From an uncultured Nitrospirales bacterium (GTDB lineage Bacteria; Nitrospirota; Nitrospiria; Nitrospirales; UBA8639), in NCBI GenBank assembly GCA_951812745.1, contig OX638327.1, positions 124,001 to 188,000 of the forward strand: 64,000 nt of DNA. Direction: 5' to 3'. Below the pieces are notes generated by a model, which searched no databases, had not been told where the DNA came from, and worked only from the letters and a program-made list of their open reading frames with translations. Below are positions 18,168 through 27,308 of the stretch, one piece after another. The position numbers and the translations under genes were made by a program. Every line of letters begins with the position of its first letter. Within the stretch, counting starts at the first letter, position 1.

Positions 18168-20813
18168 ATGTCTCTGAGTGCCCATGAGCTACGCCAGTCG
18201 TTTCTGGATTTTTTCCGGGCCGCGGACCATGCCGTGGTTCCCAGTGCGTCGCTGCTTCCCCAGGCTGACCCCACGCTCCTGTTCACCAACGCGGGCATGA
18301 ACCAGTTCAAGCGGGTGTTCCTGGGAGAAGAACAGCGTTCCTATTCCCGGGCCGTTTCCGTGCAACGGTGCATGCGCGCCGGGGGCAAACACAATGACCT
18401 GGAAAACGTCGGGTATACCCGGCGCCATCATACGTTCTTTGAAATGCTCGGCAATTTCTCGTTCGGCGACTATTTCAAAAAAGACGCCGTCCAGTACGGT
18501 TGGGATTATTTGACGAAGACGCTGGGCCTGCCCGCGGACCAATTGTGGGTCACGGTCTTTCAGGACGATGATGAAGCCTTTGAATTGTGGGAGAACAACG
18601 TGGGTGTGCCCGCGGCCCGAATCGTGCGGCTCGGGTACAAGGACAATTTTTGGCAAATGGGGGAGACCGGGCCCTGTGGGCCCTGTTCTGAAATCTACAT
18701 CGATCAGGGCGCGGTCCTCGGGTGTGGCCGGGCTTCGTGTGCGGTGGGGTGCGACTGCGACCGGTATCTGGAAATATGGAACCTCGTGTTCATGCAGTTC
18801 GACCGCGATGCCGAAGGCAACCTGCATCCGTTGCCGAAACCCAGTATCGACACCGGCATGGGCCTCGAGCGGCTTGCCGCCATGGTTCAGGGCGTAGACA
18901 GCAATTATGCGACCGACCTGTTCATGCCGTTGCTTTCGGCGATTGCCGATCGGACGCGTTGCGGGTACGGCAAGGATGAAACCTCCGATCGGTCCATGCG
19001 GGTCATCGCGGATCATCTGCGGGCCATCACGTTTATGATCGCGGACGGGATTCTTCCGTCGAACGAAGGCCGGGGCTACGTGTTGCGACGGATTTTACGC
19101 AGGGCGTCACGGCATGGCCGGCTCTTGGGCGTCACCGAACCTTTTCTGTATGAGTTGACCGGCACGGTGATCGCTGAAATGAAGGGGGCCTATCCCGAAC
19201 TGATCCAGGCGGGTGACACGTGTCGCACGGTCGTCGAAGGTGAAGAAGAACGCTTTATCGGCACGTTGGACCAAGGCTTACCCATCCTGAATCGCATGAT
19301 CAGCGAAGCCGCGGCCGGGTCCCTGGACGGCGAGAGCGTGTTTAAACTCTACGACACGTATGGCTTTCCATTGGATTTGATCGAAGAGGCCGCTCGCGAA
19401 CACGGGCTGGTCACGGACCTTGAAGGTTTTCAACGCGCGTTGGAAGCGCAACGTGATCGGGCGCGTAAGTCGGCCGTCTTCGTCGCGGAACAGGAGAAGC
19501 CGTTTATCACCGAGCTGACGCAACGGCTTCGTCCCACGGAGTTCCTCGGGTACCAGGCACTTCAATCCGAGAGCGTGGTGCAGGCCCTGCTCAAGGGAGA
19601 CGCCCTGGTGGACGAAGTCGTGGAAGGCGACGACGTAGAATTGGTCCTGGACGCCACGCCCTTCTATCCTGAAGGTGGCGGGCAAGTTGGCGATCAGGGG
19701 ATGTTGATGGGCCGGGAGGGCCGGATTCAGGTCAGGGAAACCACCAAGGTCGGTGGCAAGCTCTTGTTGCACAAGGGAACGGTCGTGGCCGGCCGCATTT
19801 GCACGGGTGAGCCGCTGGCTGCCACGGTGGACTCGACGACCCGGCACGGCGCGGCCCGGAATCATACCGCCACGCATCTCCTCCACGCCGCGCTTCGTGA
19901 AGTCCTGGGTTCTCACGTGAAACAGTATGGCTCGTTGGTCGCCACGAACCGGTTGCGGTTTGACTTTTCATACTTCAAGCCGTTACGCATTCGGGACCTT
20001 GAAGAAATCGAAGCGATGGTCAATTTTCACGTGTTAGGCAACACGCTCGTCTGCACCGACGTCATGGGTATCCAGGAGGCGATTCATGCGGGAGCCCTGG
20101 CATTTTTCGGTGACAAGTACGGTGAACGGGTGCGGGTGGTAGGTATCGGCGAGTTCAGTAAGGAACTCTGCGGAGGCACGCATTGCCAACATACGGGTGA
20201 GATCGGCTCGTTTCGCATTACCGCTGAAGGCGGGATCGCATCCGGGGTGCGGCGCATCGAAGCGCTGACCGGGACAGGGGCGTTGGAGCATGGGAAAAAG
20301 CTGGAATCCGACGTCAGGGAATTGGCGGAGTTGGTGAAAAGCAGCCCGTTGGAAGTTGTGTCGAAAACCCGGAAACTCATCTCCCTGTTGAAAGAAAAGG
20401 AACGGGAACTCGATCAACTCAAATTGAAACTGATGGATCAGAGCGCCGGCAGTGGCGAGGCCCGAGTTCGGGAGATCCGGGGCATTCCTGTTCACGTTCA
20501 GGAGACGCAGGGTTTGTCCATGCAGGAACTTCGGCTGCTTTCCGACAAGGTGCGGAACAAGGTTCCCAAGGGCGTGATCGCCTTGGGCTCGATCGCCGAT
20601 GAGAAAGTTTCGTTGTTGGTGATCGTGTCTCCCGACCTGACGCACACGTTGCAGGCCGGGAAATTGATCAAGGAAATGGCTCGCGAAATCGGCGGGTCGG
20701 GTGGCGGCCGACCCGAAATGGCTCAAGCCGGCGGAAAGCATCCTGAAAAATTGGGTCAGGCCCTTGAAAAAGTGTTTCACCTGGTCGAAGCGCAGGTCTC
20801 GGAACAGTCGTGA
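18168..20813 (+). CDS. alaS: Alanyl-tRNA synthetase
   Basis: AlaRS charges tRNA-Ala and edits mischarged serine and glycine. The 881-residue product matches the family length. It has the class II catalytic core (SLLPQADPTLLFTNAGMNQF to about residue 240), the tRNA-recognition helices, an editing domain with zinc ligands H566 and H570 (HTATH) and C668 and H672 (CGGTH), and a C-terminal C-Ala/DHHA1-like domain with GGSGGGRPEMAQAGG. Nothing is missing. It is followed after 75 bases by mltG. Confidence 0.97.
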   Translation: MSLSAHELRQSFLDFFRAADHAVVPSASLLPQADPTLLFTNAGMNQFKRVFLGEEQRSYSRAVSVQRCMRAGGKHNDLENVGYTRRHHTFFEMLGNFSFGDYFKKDAVQYGWDYLTKTLGLPADQLWVTVFQDDDEAFELWENNVGVPAARIVRLGYKDNFWQMGETGPCGPCSEIYIDQGAVLGCGRASCAVGCDCDRYLEIWNLVFMQFDRDAEGNLHPLPKPSIDTGMGLERLAAMVQGVDSNYATDLFMPLLSAIADRTRCGYGKDETSDRSMRVIADHLRAITFMIADGILPSNEGRGYVLRRILRRASRHGRLLGVTEPFLYELTGTVIAEMKGAYPELIQAGDTCRTVVEGEEERFIGTLDQGLPILNRMISEAAAGSLDGESVFKLYDTYGFPLDLIEEAAREHGLVTDLEGFQRALEAQRDRARKSAVFVAEQEKPFITELTQRLRPTEFLGYQALQSESVVQALLKGDALVDEVVEGDDVELVLDATPFYPEGGGQVGDQGMLMGREGRIQVRETTKVGGKLLLHKGTVVAGRICTGEPLAATVDSTTRHGAARNHTATHLLHAALREVLGSHVKQYGSLVATNRLRFDFSYFKPLRIRDLEEIEAMVNFHVLGNTLVCTDVMGIQEAIHAGALAFFGDKYGERVRVVGIGEFSKELCGGTHCQHTGEIGSFRITAEGGIASGVRRIEALTGTGALEHGKKLESDVRELAELVKSSPLEVVSKTRKLISLLKEKERELDQLKLKLMDQSAGSGEARVREIRGIPVHVQETQGLSMQELRLLSDKVRNKVPKGVIALGSIADEKVSLLVIVSPDLTHTLQAGKLIKEMAREIGGSGGGRPEMAQAGGKHPEKLGQALEKVFHLVEAQVSEQS

Positions 20814-20888
20814 GCCCGTCGCGTTGTGTTTCATGCAATGGTAGAGACCAACGATCGTTGATCCCTACGTCGTCCCGTTGAATCATTG

Positions 20889-21908
20889 ATGCTCAAAAAA
20901 GGTCTCATCATCGTTTTCGGCTTTCTGCTCCTGGGGTTCGGCTGCGGATTCGCGGTGCTGAGTCAACTCCAGCCTATCGGCAATGCCTCGCAGGTGACGG
21001 TTTTGGATATTGCCGAAGGGGCTTCGTTGTCCGAAGTGGCGGAACGACTTCGCCGGCAGAATCTGATCAAGAGCGATTGGGCGTTTGTGTGGATGGGTCG
21101 TCTCGCCGGCTTGGACCGAAACATCATTCCGGGGGAGTATGAATTTCATGGAGGCATGGACCCCTCGACTATTCTGGAGAAGATCGTTAAGGGCGAGGTG
21201 ATCCAGTATCCGGTCACGATCCCCGAAGGCTTTTCAATAAGCCAGATTGCCGACTTGTTGCACGAACAACGCTTAGCCGATCGTGAGGAGTTTCTTCAAT
21301 GCACCAGGGATCCGGTTTTCATTCAAACCCTGTCACTGTCCTTCGATGACCGCGTCGAAAACCTGGAAGGCTATCTGTTTCCCGATACCTATCAGTTTGC
21401 TCGTCACGTAAAACCGGAACGGTTGATTGCAACGATGGTGTCCCGGTTCAAGAAAAGCGTGACGGAGGAAGACTGGCGGCGGGCCGCGGAATTGGGTCTG
21501 TCCATGCACCAGGCGGTCACGTTGGCGTCGGTGATCGAAAAAGAAACGGCCCGGTCTGATGAACGCACTCTGATTTCCGGGGTGTTTCATAATCGACTGC
21601 GAAAAAAAATCCCGCTGCAAAGCGACCCGACGGTCATCTACGCCTTGAATGAATTCGACGGCAATCTCCGCAAAAAAGACCTGTCGATCGACAGTCCGTA
21701 CAATACCTACCGGGTTGTCGGGTTGCCCCCCGGTCCGATCGCCAATCCGGGAAGCGCAGCGGTCCATGCGGCCCTCTATCCTGAGCCGAGCGAGTATCTG
21801 TATTTCGTGTCTCGCAACGACGGGAGCCATGAGTTCTCGGCAACGCTTGCCGAACATAACCGGGCCGTGAGGAAATATCAGTTGCGTCAACGTCGTCGTA
21901 CCTCGTAA
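20889..21908 (+). CDS. mltG: Endolytic murein transglycosylase MltG
   Basis: MltG (YceG family) is a membrane-anchored lytic transglycosylase that cuts nascent peptidoglycan and limits glycan chain length. The 339-residue product has one N-terminal membrane segment (about 5-22) and a LysM-like region (TVLDIAEGASLSEVAERL). The catalytic domain contains ASVIEKET with the expected glutamate, FHNRLRKKIPLQSDPT, and SPYNTYRVVGLPPGPIANPG. An ATG at 20889 is chosen over a TTG one codon upstream. The RidA-like gene follows after 12 bases. Confidence 0.94.
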   Translation: MLKKGLIIVFGFLLLGFGCGFAVLSQLQPIGNASQVTVLDIAEGASLSEVAERLRRQNLIKSDWAFVWMGRLAGLDRNIIPGEYEFHGGMDPSTILEKIVKGEVIQYPVTIPEGFSISQIADLLHEQRLADREEFLQCTRDPVFIQTLSLSFDDRVENLEGYLFPDTYQFARHVKPERLIATMVSRFKKSVTEEDWRRAAELGLSMHQAVTLASVIEKETARSDERTLISGVFHNRLRKKIPLQSDPTVIYALNEFDGNLRKKDLSIDSPYNTYRVVGLPPGPIANPGSAAVHAALYPEPSEYLYFVSRNDGSHEFSATLAEHNRAVRKYQLRQRRRTS

Positions 21909-21920
21909 TCTTCCCGGACC

Positions 21921-22385
21921 ATGTCTTTTGAACAGCGCGTCACGTCTCTGGGCCTGACTCTGCCGATACCGCCCCAACCCGTGGCCACGTACGTGCCCTC
22001 CGTTCGCGTCGGCGACCTGCTCTTTATCAGCGGCGTGGTGCCCAGTCGTGACGGGCAGATCGTGTTTCAGGGAAAGGTGGGGCGCGATCTCTCCAGGGAA
22101 GAAGGCTATGAAGCGGCCAAAGTGTCGTTGCTCAATGCGTTGGCCAATATCCGTCAAGCTGCGGGTTCTCTCGACCAGGTTAAACGAATCGTCAAAATGA
22201 CGGGATACGTGGCCTCTCACGAAGGGTTCAGGGAGCAGCCCTACGTGATCAACGGGGCGTCGGATTTGCTGGTGGCGATCTTCGGAGAAGCCGGACGGCA
22301 CGCTCGTGCAGCCGTGGGAGTGGCCGAATTGCCCATGGGAGTTCCCGTCGAACTCGAATTGACCGTCCAACTGTTGCCCCAGTGA
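21921..22385 (+). CDS. RidA/YjgF-family protein (TdcF-like subgroup)
   Basis: RidA-family proteins are trimeric deaminases or binding proteins that clear reactive enamine and imine intermediates. The 154-residue product is longer than classical RidA and belongs to the subgroup with an N-terminal QRVTSLGLTLPIPPQPVATY extension. It carries GDLLFISGVVPSRDG and ends RAAVGVAELPMGVPVELEL. The catalytic arginine of true RidA (usually in a C-R-x-x-V context) is not obvious, so deaminase activity is uncertain. It lies 12 bases after mltG and is probably co-transcribed. Confidence 0.85.
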   Translation: MSFEQRVTSLGLTLPIPPQPVATYVPSVRVGDLLFISGVVPSRDGQIVFQGKVGRDLSREEGYEAAKVSLLNALANIRQAAGSLDQVKRIVKMTGYVASHEGFREQPYVINGASDLLVAIFGEAGRHARAAVGVAELPMGVPVELELTVQLLPQ

Positions 22386-22422
22386 CCGGAGATCTCCGCA
22401 GGTCGATGCTTCTCGGGATCGG

Positions 22423-23337
22423 ATGAAAAAGCAAATACCAACGCACATACGATGCTTGCTCGCGGTCGTCATGATGTTCATGGCCTTGATGATCGTATCG
22501 GACCGGGCTCTGGCGAGCGTGGAGTATTTGACCGACTTGGACGCTTTTCCCATTCGAACGGCCAACACGATATACGTGGACGTGCAGGCCTCGACCTGGA
22601 AAACGCGCGGCAGGCTGTTGTGGGATGCCCCGGCGGACATTCGAGCCAAATTGATTGCGGTGGGTTTCGAGATCGTGCGGGAGAAAACTCAACCGCACGC
22701 GTTGACCTTGACCGGCTCGTATGACGAAACCAGGGGCAGGCAGTTCGGCATCAATCGATACGGTACGGTGCTCTTGGGAACGTTCAGGATCGAACATCAC
22801 GAGAAAGGCCCGTTGTTTGAAATTACGATTCAGGAAAGAGCCGCGCTGACGCCTTTAGGAACCTTGCCCTACCTGGACTCGCTGCATAATTTCCTGACCA
22901 ATCCCTATTATCATTATCTTGGGGAAATCATAGACGGGCAGGTCCATCGAAGCCAGGATGCCCATCGCGTCTTCCTGAAAGAGTTGCGCGCCAAAGTTGC
23001 TCGCGATGTTGCTCCAAGAGTATCCGACAACCCTGACTGGATACCCGAAGGCATACACAGCATGCAACAAGCCCATACGCTGTATGAACCGGTGGCCGCC
23101 AGGCGGACGATCGGGGAGTTCGTGCAGGCGAGGGACGACAGCATTGTCGACCTCCTGCCGGATCTGTTGAACCATCCTGACGTGTACGTGAAGGTACGCA
23201 GTGTCCAAGCCTTCGGCGATTTCGGCGTCATGGAGGCCCTTCCTTTGTTGCGAGACCTGGAGAAAAACGCGCAAGAAATCGAAGTCAGAAACGCCGCGTC
23301 GGCCACGATTACCCGCTTGACCAAAACCTCGCCATAA
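22423..23337 (+). CDS. Exported protein with a HEAT-like C-terminal region
   Basis: The 304-residue product has a signal peptide (hydrophobic about 12-26, cleavage near DRALA-S). A region of about 150 residues of unknown fold follows. The C-terminal 75 residues (LLPDLLNHPDVYVKVRSVQA, then LPLLRDLEKNAQEIEVRNAA) have the paired-helix rhythm of HEAT repeats. It is the first of four consecutive genes for exported proteins on the plus strand. The function is unknown; HEAT regions usually bind other proteins, so a scaffold role at the envelope is an inference. Confidence 0.65.
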   Translation: MKKQIPTHIRCLLAVVMMFMALMIVSDRALASVEYLTDLDAFPIRTANTIYVDVQASTWKTRGRLLWDAPADIRAKLIAVGFEIVREKTQPHALTLTGSYDETRGRQFGINRYGTVLLGTFRIEHHEKGPLFEITIQERAALTPLGTLPYLDSLHNFLTNPYYHYLGEIIDGQVHRSQDAHRVFLKELRAKVARDVAPRVSDNPDWIPEGIHSMQQAHTLYEPVAARRTIGEFVQARDDSIVDLLPDLLNHPDVYVKVRSVQAFGDFGVMEALPLLRDLEKNAQEIEVRNAASATITRLTKTSP

Positions 23338-23541
23338 CCGCAGGTTGACGGCAAAAAATACCTCGTTATAAAGTGATTGTGTCATATACTGGCGTGGCCA
23401 TTTCCCGTTTCGAGCCTCGGGATGTGCCTGATACGGCTGGAAAAAGGCGCAAGAAAGAAGGTATGCTCCTGCCTCACGAGCAGAGAGGGTGCCGTTCCAC
23501 AACCCCCTTTTCATACAGAGTTCGTACAGAGGGAAGAAAAC

Positions 23542-24480
23542 ATGCGGAAAAAATTCTTGCTCGCGCTGATGGTGATGGCGTTGACGGTCTCCTCCGACCC
23601 GGTATGGGCCAAGGACGGCTTTTACATGGGGATGGACCTGGGCGTGGCGATCGCCCCGGACATGGACGTGACGACCGGCGGGTTGGATGATTGGTCGTCT
23701 TCGGTTGGGAATTCAGGGGTCGAATGTGACAGGAAGATATACCCTCCTCCCGATCGACCGGCCGCTTGCAGCGATTCTCCGCGACCGTGGGGACCCCTGG
23801 AGGAATCGTTTGACGGAGGCGCGGGAATCCTGGCCGGGGTGTCCTTGGGGTATCGGTTTATGGAGAACTTCAGGGTCGAGGGGGAATACTTCTATCGCGG
23901 CACCTCCTATGACAGCACGGCCGTCCCCCGCAGCGCGAGTTATAATGCCGCCACGGACTCGAATTTCGATATCGTCCAGGATGCCGTTGACAGCGTCTTC
24001 TCGCACAACTTCTTTGCCAACCTGTACTACGACTTTCGCTCGGACTCGAAGTTTACGCCGTACGTGGGGATTGGAGTCGGTCTTGCAAACGTCTCGGTCG
24101 AGTACCGGACTCTATGGCATCGGACGACTGACATCGACAGCATCGATGCGAAGGACAGGGAGTTCGCTTCTGGGCCTGCGGGGGATGCTTTATACCAGAG
24201 GCTTGCCGGCAGGCTCACCACCGACAGCGCCACGTTGTCGGATACGCTGTTCGGCTATCAGGCGCTGGCCGGCCTGGATTATCAGGTCAGCGATCCGGTC
24301 ACCATCGGCCTCAAGTTCCGGTGGGCGGATTTCGGTGAATTCGAGGACGAGTCGGCCTATGATCGTCTCCGCAGTCATGCGTCCGTGGCCGGCAACCCAC
24401 CGGTCCCCGTGACCTACTACGTCAAGACGGACGACATTCAATTCTGGGGCGTCAGCCTCAACATGAAGTATCAGTTCTGA
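23542..24480 (+). CDS. Outer-membrane beta-barrel protein (OmpA-like barrel fold)
   Basis: The 312-residue product begins MRKKFLLALMVMALTVSS, a signal peptide ending near VWA-KD. The ATG at 23542 is preceded by GGGAAG; a longer frame upstream is implausible. The mature part is a series of amphipathic strands (GAGILAGVSLGYRF, FRVEGEYFYRG, FFANLYYDFR, FTPYVGIGVGLANVSVEYRT, LAGLDYQVSDPVTIGLKFRW) and ends MKYQF. The terminal phenylalanine is the usual outer-membrane insertion signal. There are two cysteines in a long first loop. It probably has 8 strands or slightly more. The IPT gene starts 22 bases downstream. Confidence 0.85.
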   Translation: MRKKFLLALMVMALTVSSDPVWAKDGFYMGMDLGVAIAPDMDVTTGGLDDWSSSVGNSGVECDRKIYPPPDRPAACSDSPRPWGPLEESFDGGAGILAGVSLGYRFMENFRVEGEYFYRGTSYDSTAVPRSASYNAATDSNFDIVQDAVDSVFSHNFFANLYYDFRSDSKFTPYVGIGVGLANVSVEYRTLWHRTTDIDSIDAKDREFASGPAGDALYQRLAGRLTTDSATLSDTLFGYQALAGLDYQVSDPVTIGLKFRWADFGEFEDESAYDRLRSHASVAGNPPVPVTYYVKTDDIQFWGVSLNMKYQF

Positions 24481-24502
24481 TCATGGAAAGGATATTCCCG
24501 GT

Positions 24503-26161
24503 ATGAGACACGTGTTTCTTGCTTTACTGATTGTTTGTGGAACGGCTTCGTTTGTCCATGCTGAATTGTTTCCGGATTCCGGGCCTCCGGGAGCCACGGT
24601 GACGATCGGCGGGGCCGCGTTCGGGGAATTTGTTTCGACTGCGGAGAATCGAGTGGACTTTAACGGCGTACCCGCGTTGATTCAGCTCTGGGAGCCGGAT
24701 TTGGTGATGGTCAAGGTGCCACTGGGTGCCAAAAGCGGCGATGTCACGGTTGCAGGACCGCAAGGAACCACGGTCGCAGGACGGTTTGCCATCCAACAAG
24801 TGAAGATTGCCAAGCTGGTCCCGCCCGAGGCGGAACCCGGATCGGTGCTCAGGATCGAGGGTGAGCATTTCGGTAACACGGCCGGGTCGCGCGATCCCAA
24901 TACCATGTTCGGCGTGAACCGTGTGTTGGTCAACGGCATTCTGGCGGAAATCCTGAAATGGCGGCCTTCCAGGATCGAGGTCAAGATTCCGGCCAATGCC
25001 AAGTCCGGTGACGTGGTCGTGCAACTCGCTTCTTCCGATCCGTTGCCGGACGGATCCTGCTGTGCGCCTGTCGCTTATGCCGAGAGCAACCCCGTGCCGA
25101 TCTCCCTTATTCCCAGCGTCTCGTTCTCTCCGAACAGGGGACCCATCGGAACCAAGATCGTGTTGAGCGGGCAACAATTCGGCGAGGCCAAAGGGTCTGA
25201 TGACGCGATTTCTATCGGCGGCAAACCGGCGACGATTGCGAAGTGGTCTCCGCGCACCATCGTGGTTCACGTGCCGTTAAACGCCGTCAGCGGGCCGGTG
25301 ACGTTTCAACAGGATGGTCGCACGAGGACTCTGGGTCAATTCGATTTGGTCGAACCCGGATTCGAACGGTTGTTCCCTGCCGAGGGCCCCATCGGAACCC
25401 TGATCTACATCAAAGGGGAAAATTTCGGGGTATTCTCCGAAGCGGGGAGTACGGCTTACGCGTTTGATTTCGATCCGGGCCAGAATCGCGTGGAAATCGG
25501 CGGCGTGCCCGCTATCATTCACCGGTGGCAGGATGATGAAATCGACGTGTGGGTGCCCTATAGCGCCAAGTCCGGTCCCGTGGTCGTGAAGCGGGGAGCC
25601 ACGATTCCCAAGCCCGATGGGACCTGTTGCGCAAAGAAGGACGTGATGGCATTCGAGGTGGGCTCGTTTACCGTGAAGACGCCGAAGGTGACGTCCTATT
25701 CGCCGAAGGAAGCCGGGATCGATGAAATCGTGACGCTGACAGGCGAGGGGTTCGGCGAGTTCCTGAAAATCGCGGAGGCCACGCGTTTGGAATTGAATAC
25801 CGAAGCCCACGATTGGAAGAACTATCGACTGGGACCAGACGTTTCACGAACGGAAGTGCTGGTGAATGGGGTCGCGGCCGTCGTGGTTTCCTGGACGGAT
25901 ACTGAAATCAAGGTTCAGGTGCCCAGGCGTCACGTGTTCGGGTTCGGGCACCCCGAAGGGTTTTACGTGGATCCCACCAAAGGGGAAATCGTCGTGCGCC
26001 GCGGGTCCTGGGATTTACTCAAAAACGGCCGGTGTTGTTCCCGGAAGCAGTGGCTGAGTGCCGTGGCGGGTGAATTCAAGATTCTGGCACGAGGATTACC
26101 GCACAAGGAATTTTTCTACGATTACACGCAAGAGGACTGGAGAACGGACCAAATCCCGTGA
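24503..26161 (+). CDS. Exported IPT/TIG-domain protein with repeated vicinal cysteines
   Basis: After a signal peptide (1-20) the 552-residue protein is built from five IPT/TIG immunoglobulin-like domains starting near residues 22, 98, 206, 287 and 397. Each has the pattern P-x-x-G-x-x-V-x-I-x-G-x-x-F-G-E and a closing V-x-V-P-x-x-A-K-S-G-x-V. Domains 2, 4 and 5 contain an inserted loop with D/N-G-x-C-C (CC at 186-187, 375-376 and 511-512). IPT domains usually mediate extracellular or cell-surface binding. The stop overlaps the next start (GTGA), so it is translated together with the YCF48 propeller. Confidence 0.82.
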   Translation: MRHVFLALLIVCGTASFVHAELFPDSGPPGATVTIGGAAFGEFVSTAENRVDFNGVPALIQLWEPDLVMVKVPLGAKSGDVTVAGPQGTTVAGRFAIQQVKIAKLVPPEAEPGSVLRIEGEHFGNTAGSRDPNTMFGVNRVLVNGILAEILKWRPSRIEVKIPANAKSGDVVVQLASSDPLPDGSCCAPVAYAESNPVPISLIPSVSFSPNRGPIGTKIVLSGQQFGEAKGSDDAISIGGKPATIAKWSPRTIVVHVPLNAVSGPVTFQQDGRTRTLGQFDLVEPGFERLFPAEGPIGTLIYIKGENFGVFSEAGSTAYAFDFDPGQNRVEIGGVPAIIHRWQDDEIDVWVPYSAKSGPVVVKRGATIPKPDGTCCAKKDVMAFEVGSFTVKTPKVTSYSPKEAGIDEIVTLTGEGFGEFLKIAEATRLELNTEAHDWKNYRLGPDVSRTEVLVNGVAAVVVSWTDTEIKVQVPRRHVFGFGHPEGFYVDPTKGEIVVRRGSWDLLKNGRCCSRKQWLSAVAGEFKILARGLPHKEFFYDYTQEDWRTDQIP

Positions 26162-27144
26162 AAGCTGTTTTTTCCTCTTTCCATGCTCTTCTCCGGCTGA
26201 TGGTCGTGGGGCTGGTCTGCTTCCCGGGTTTGGCAAGTCAGGTCAATGCCGGAGAGAACGTGGCCTCGACCGTTCAGAACAGCGGGACCAAGTCCACGCT
26301 CCTCGGGACGTTTTTCGTGAGCGCGCAACACGGCTGGGCCGTGGGTGCCGGGGGAACGGTCTTGAAGACGAAGGATGCGGGGAAGACGTGGCAGGGGGTG
26401 ACTCGTCGCACCGCGGCCTTGCTGACGAGCATCTATTTTACGGACCCTCAACACGGCTGGATCGTCGGGCAGAACGGGACCATTCTGCATACGAACGATC
26501 ACGGGAAAAAATGGCGCCGGCAGATTGCCGGGGTGGGTGCCGCGCTCTATGACGTGTATTTCCTGGATCCCTCGCAAGGATGGGTCGTTGGAGGCCGGGG
26601 AACGATCCTGCGAACCGTGGATGGCGGTATGACCTGGGAGGATCAAAGCAGTTCGACGGCCGTGGATTTGTTCGGGGTGCAGTTCGTCGATGCGCAGAAC
26701 GGGTGGGCAGTCGGCGCGATCGGGACGGTCCTCTTCACGCGGGATGGAGGGCAAACCTGGATTCAGCAAACGACCGACAGTGCCACGACGTTCTTCGATC
26801 TGTACTTTACGGACCCCGAAGGCGGGTGGGTTGTGGGGTCCCAAGGCGCGATTTTTCAAACGATTACCGGCGGAAAAAAATGGGTTGACCGCACCCTGCC
26901 CTGCGGGTCTCCCTGTATCAGACCACCGGATTTTTTGAAAGTCCAGTTTACGGGATTCCGCGCGGGTTGGATCATAGGAGAGCGTGGCGCGTTCCTCACA
27001 ACCACGGATGCCGGTTTCACGTGGGACGAACCGGAACTCCCGGAACCGTTCAGCTTTTACGGGTTATCCTTCCCCGATTCCAACGTCGGATGGGCCGTTG
27101 GCGAAGGCGGAACCATCCTGAGGATCACTCCAGCCTCTTCCTGA
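26158..27144 (+). CDS. Exported YCF48/HCF136-type beta-propeller
   Basis: The 328-residue product has a signal peptide (about 1-31) and six to seven BNR-like repeats of about 42 residues. Each contains a W-A/I/V-V-G-x-x-G-T-I/V-L-x-T-x-D-x-G-x-x-W unit (for example GWAVGAGGTVLKTKDAGKTW). This is the signature of the YCF48/HCF136 family, best known as a photosystem II assembly factor. Non-photosynthetic bacteria use relatives for assembling or binding envelope proteins. One loop holds a Cys pair (LPCGSPCIRPP). The GTG start overlaps the IPT stop. Confidence 0.85.
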   Translation: MKAVFSSFHALLRLMVVGLVCFPGLASQVNAGENVASTVQNSGTKSTLLGTFFVSAQHGWAVGAGGTVLKTKDAGKTWQGVTRRTAALLTSIYFTDPQHGWIVGQNGTILHTNDHGKKWRRQIAGVGAALYDVYFLDPSQGWVVGGRGTILRTVDGGMTWEDQSSSTAVDLFGVQFVDAQNGWAVGAIGTVLFTRDGGQTWIQQTTDSATTFFDLYFTDPEGGWVVGSQGAIFQTITGGKKWVDRTLPCGSPCIRPPDFLKVQFTGFRAGWIIGERGAFLTTTDAGFTWDEPELPEPFSFYGLSFPDSNVGWAVGEGGTILRITPASS

Positions 27145-27189
27145 TTTTTCTCGCCCGGTTATCCCAAATTCCCAAGGAATCCCCAGATT

Positions 27190-27305
27190 TATTGTGATAG
27201 CGGGATGCAGGGCAAGGCGTCCCGCAGCGAGAGCCGAGGCTTATCAAACTAGATAGGCGAGGGGTGAGCGAGGACACAACGCCGCCATGCGCCCGATAGT
27301 GCAAT
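27190..27305. repeat. Intergenic hairpin-containing segment, probably a dispersed repeat
   Basis: GCGGGA (27200-27205) pairs with TCCCGC (27220-27225) around GGGCAAGGCG, and more non-coding sequence follows up to the rsmE stop. The style, a GC-rich stem plus a conserved-looking tail, resembles dispersed intergenic repeats. No second copy was found in this window, so the call is tentative. No clear intrinsic terminator separates the convergent genes. Confidence 0.3.
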
Positions 27306-27308
27306 CAA

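Noticed and set aside
24503-27144. Possible multiheme cytochrome function from the many cysteines
   Set aside because: There is no CxxCH motif in the IPT or propeller proteins, so covalent heme attachment is not supported.
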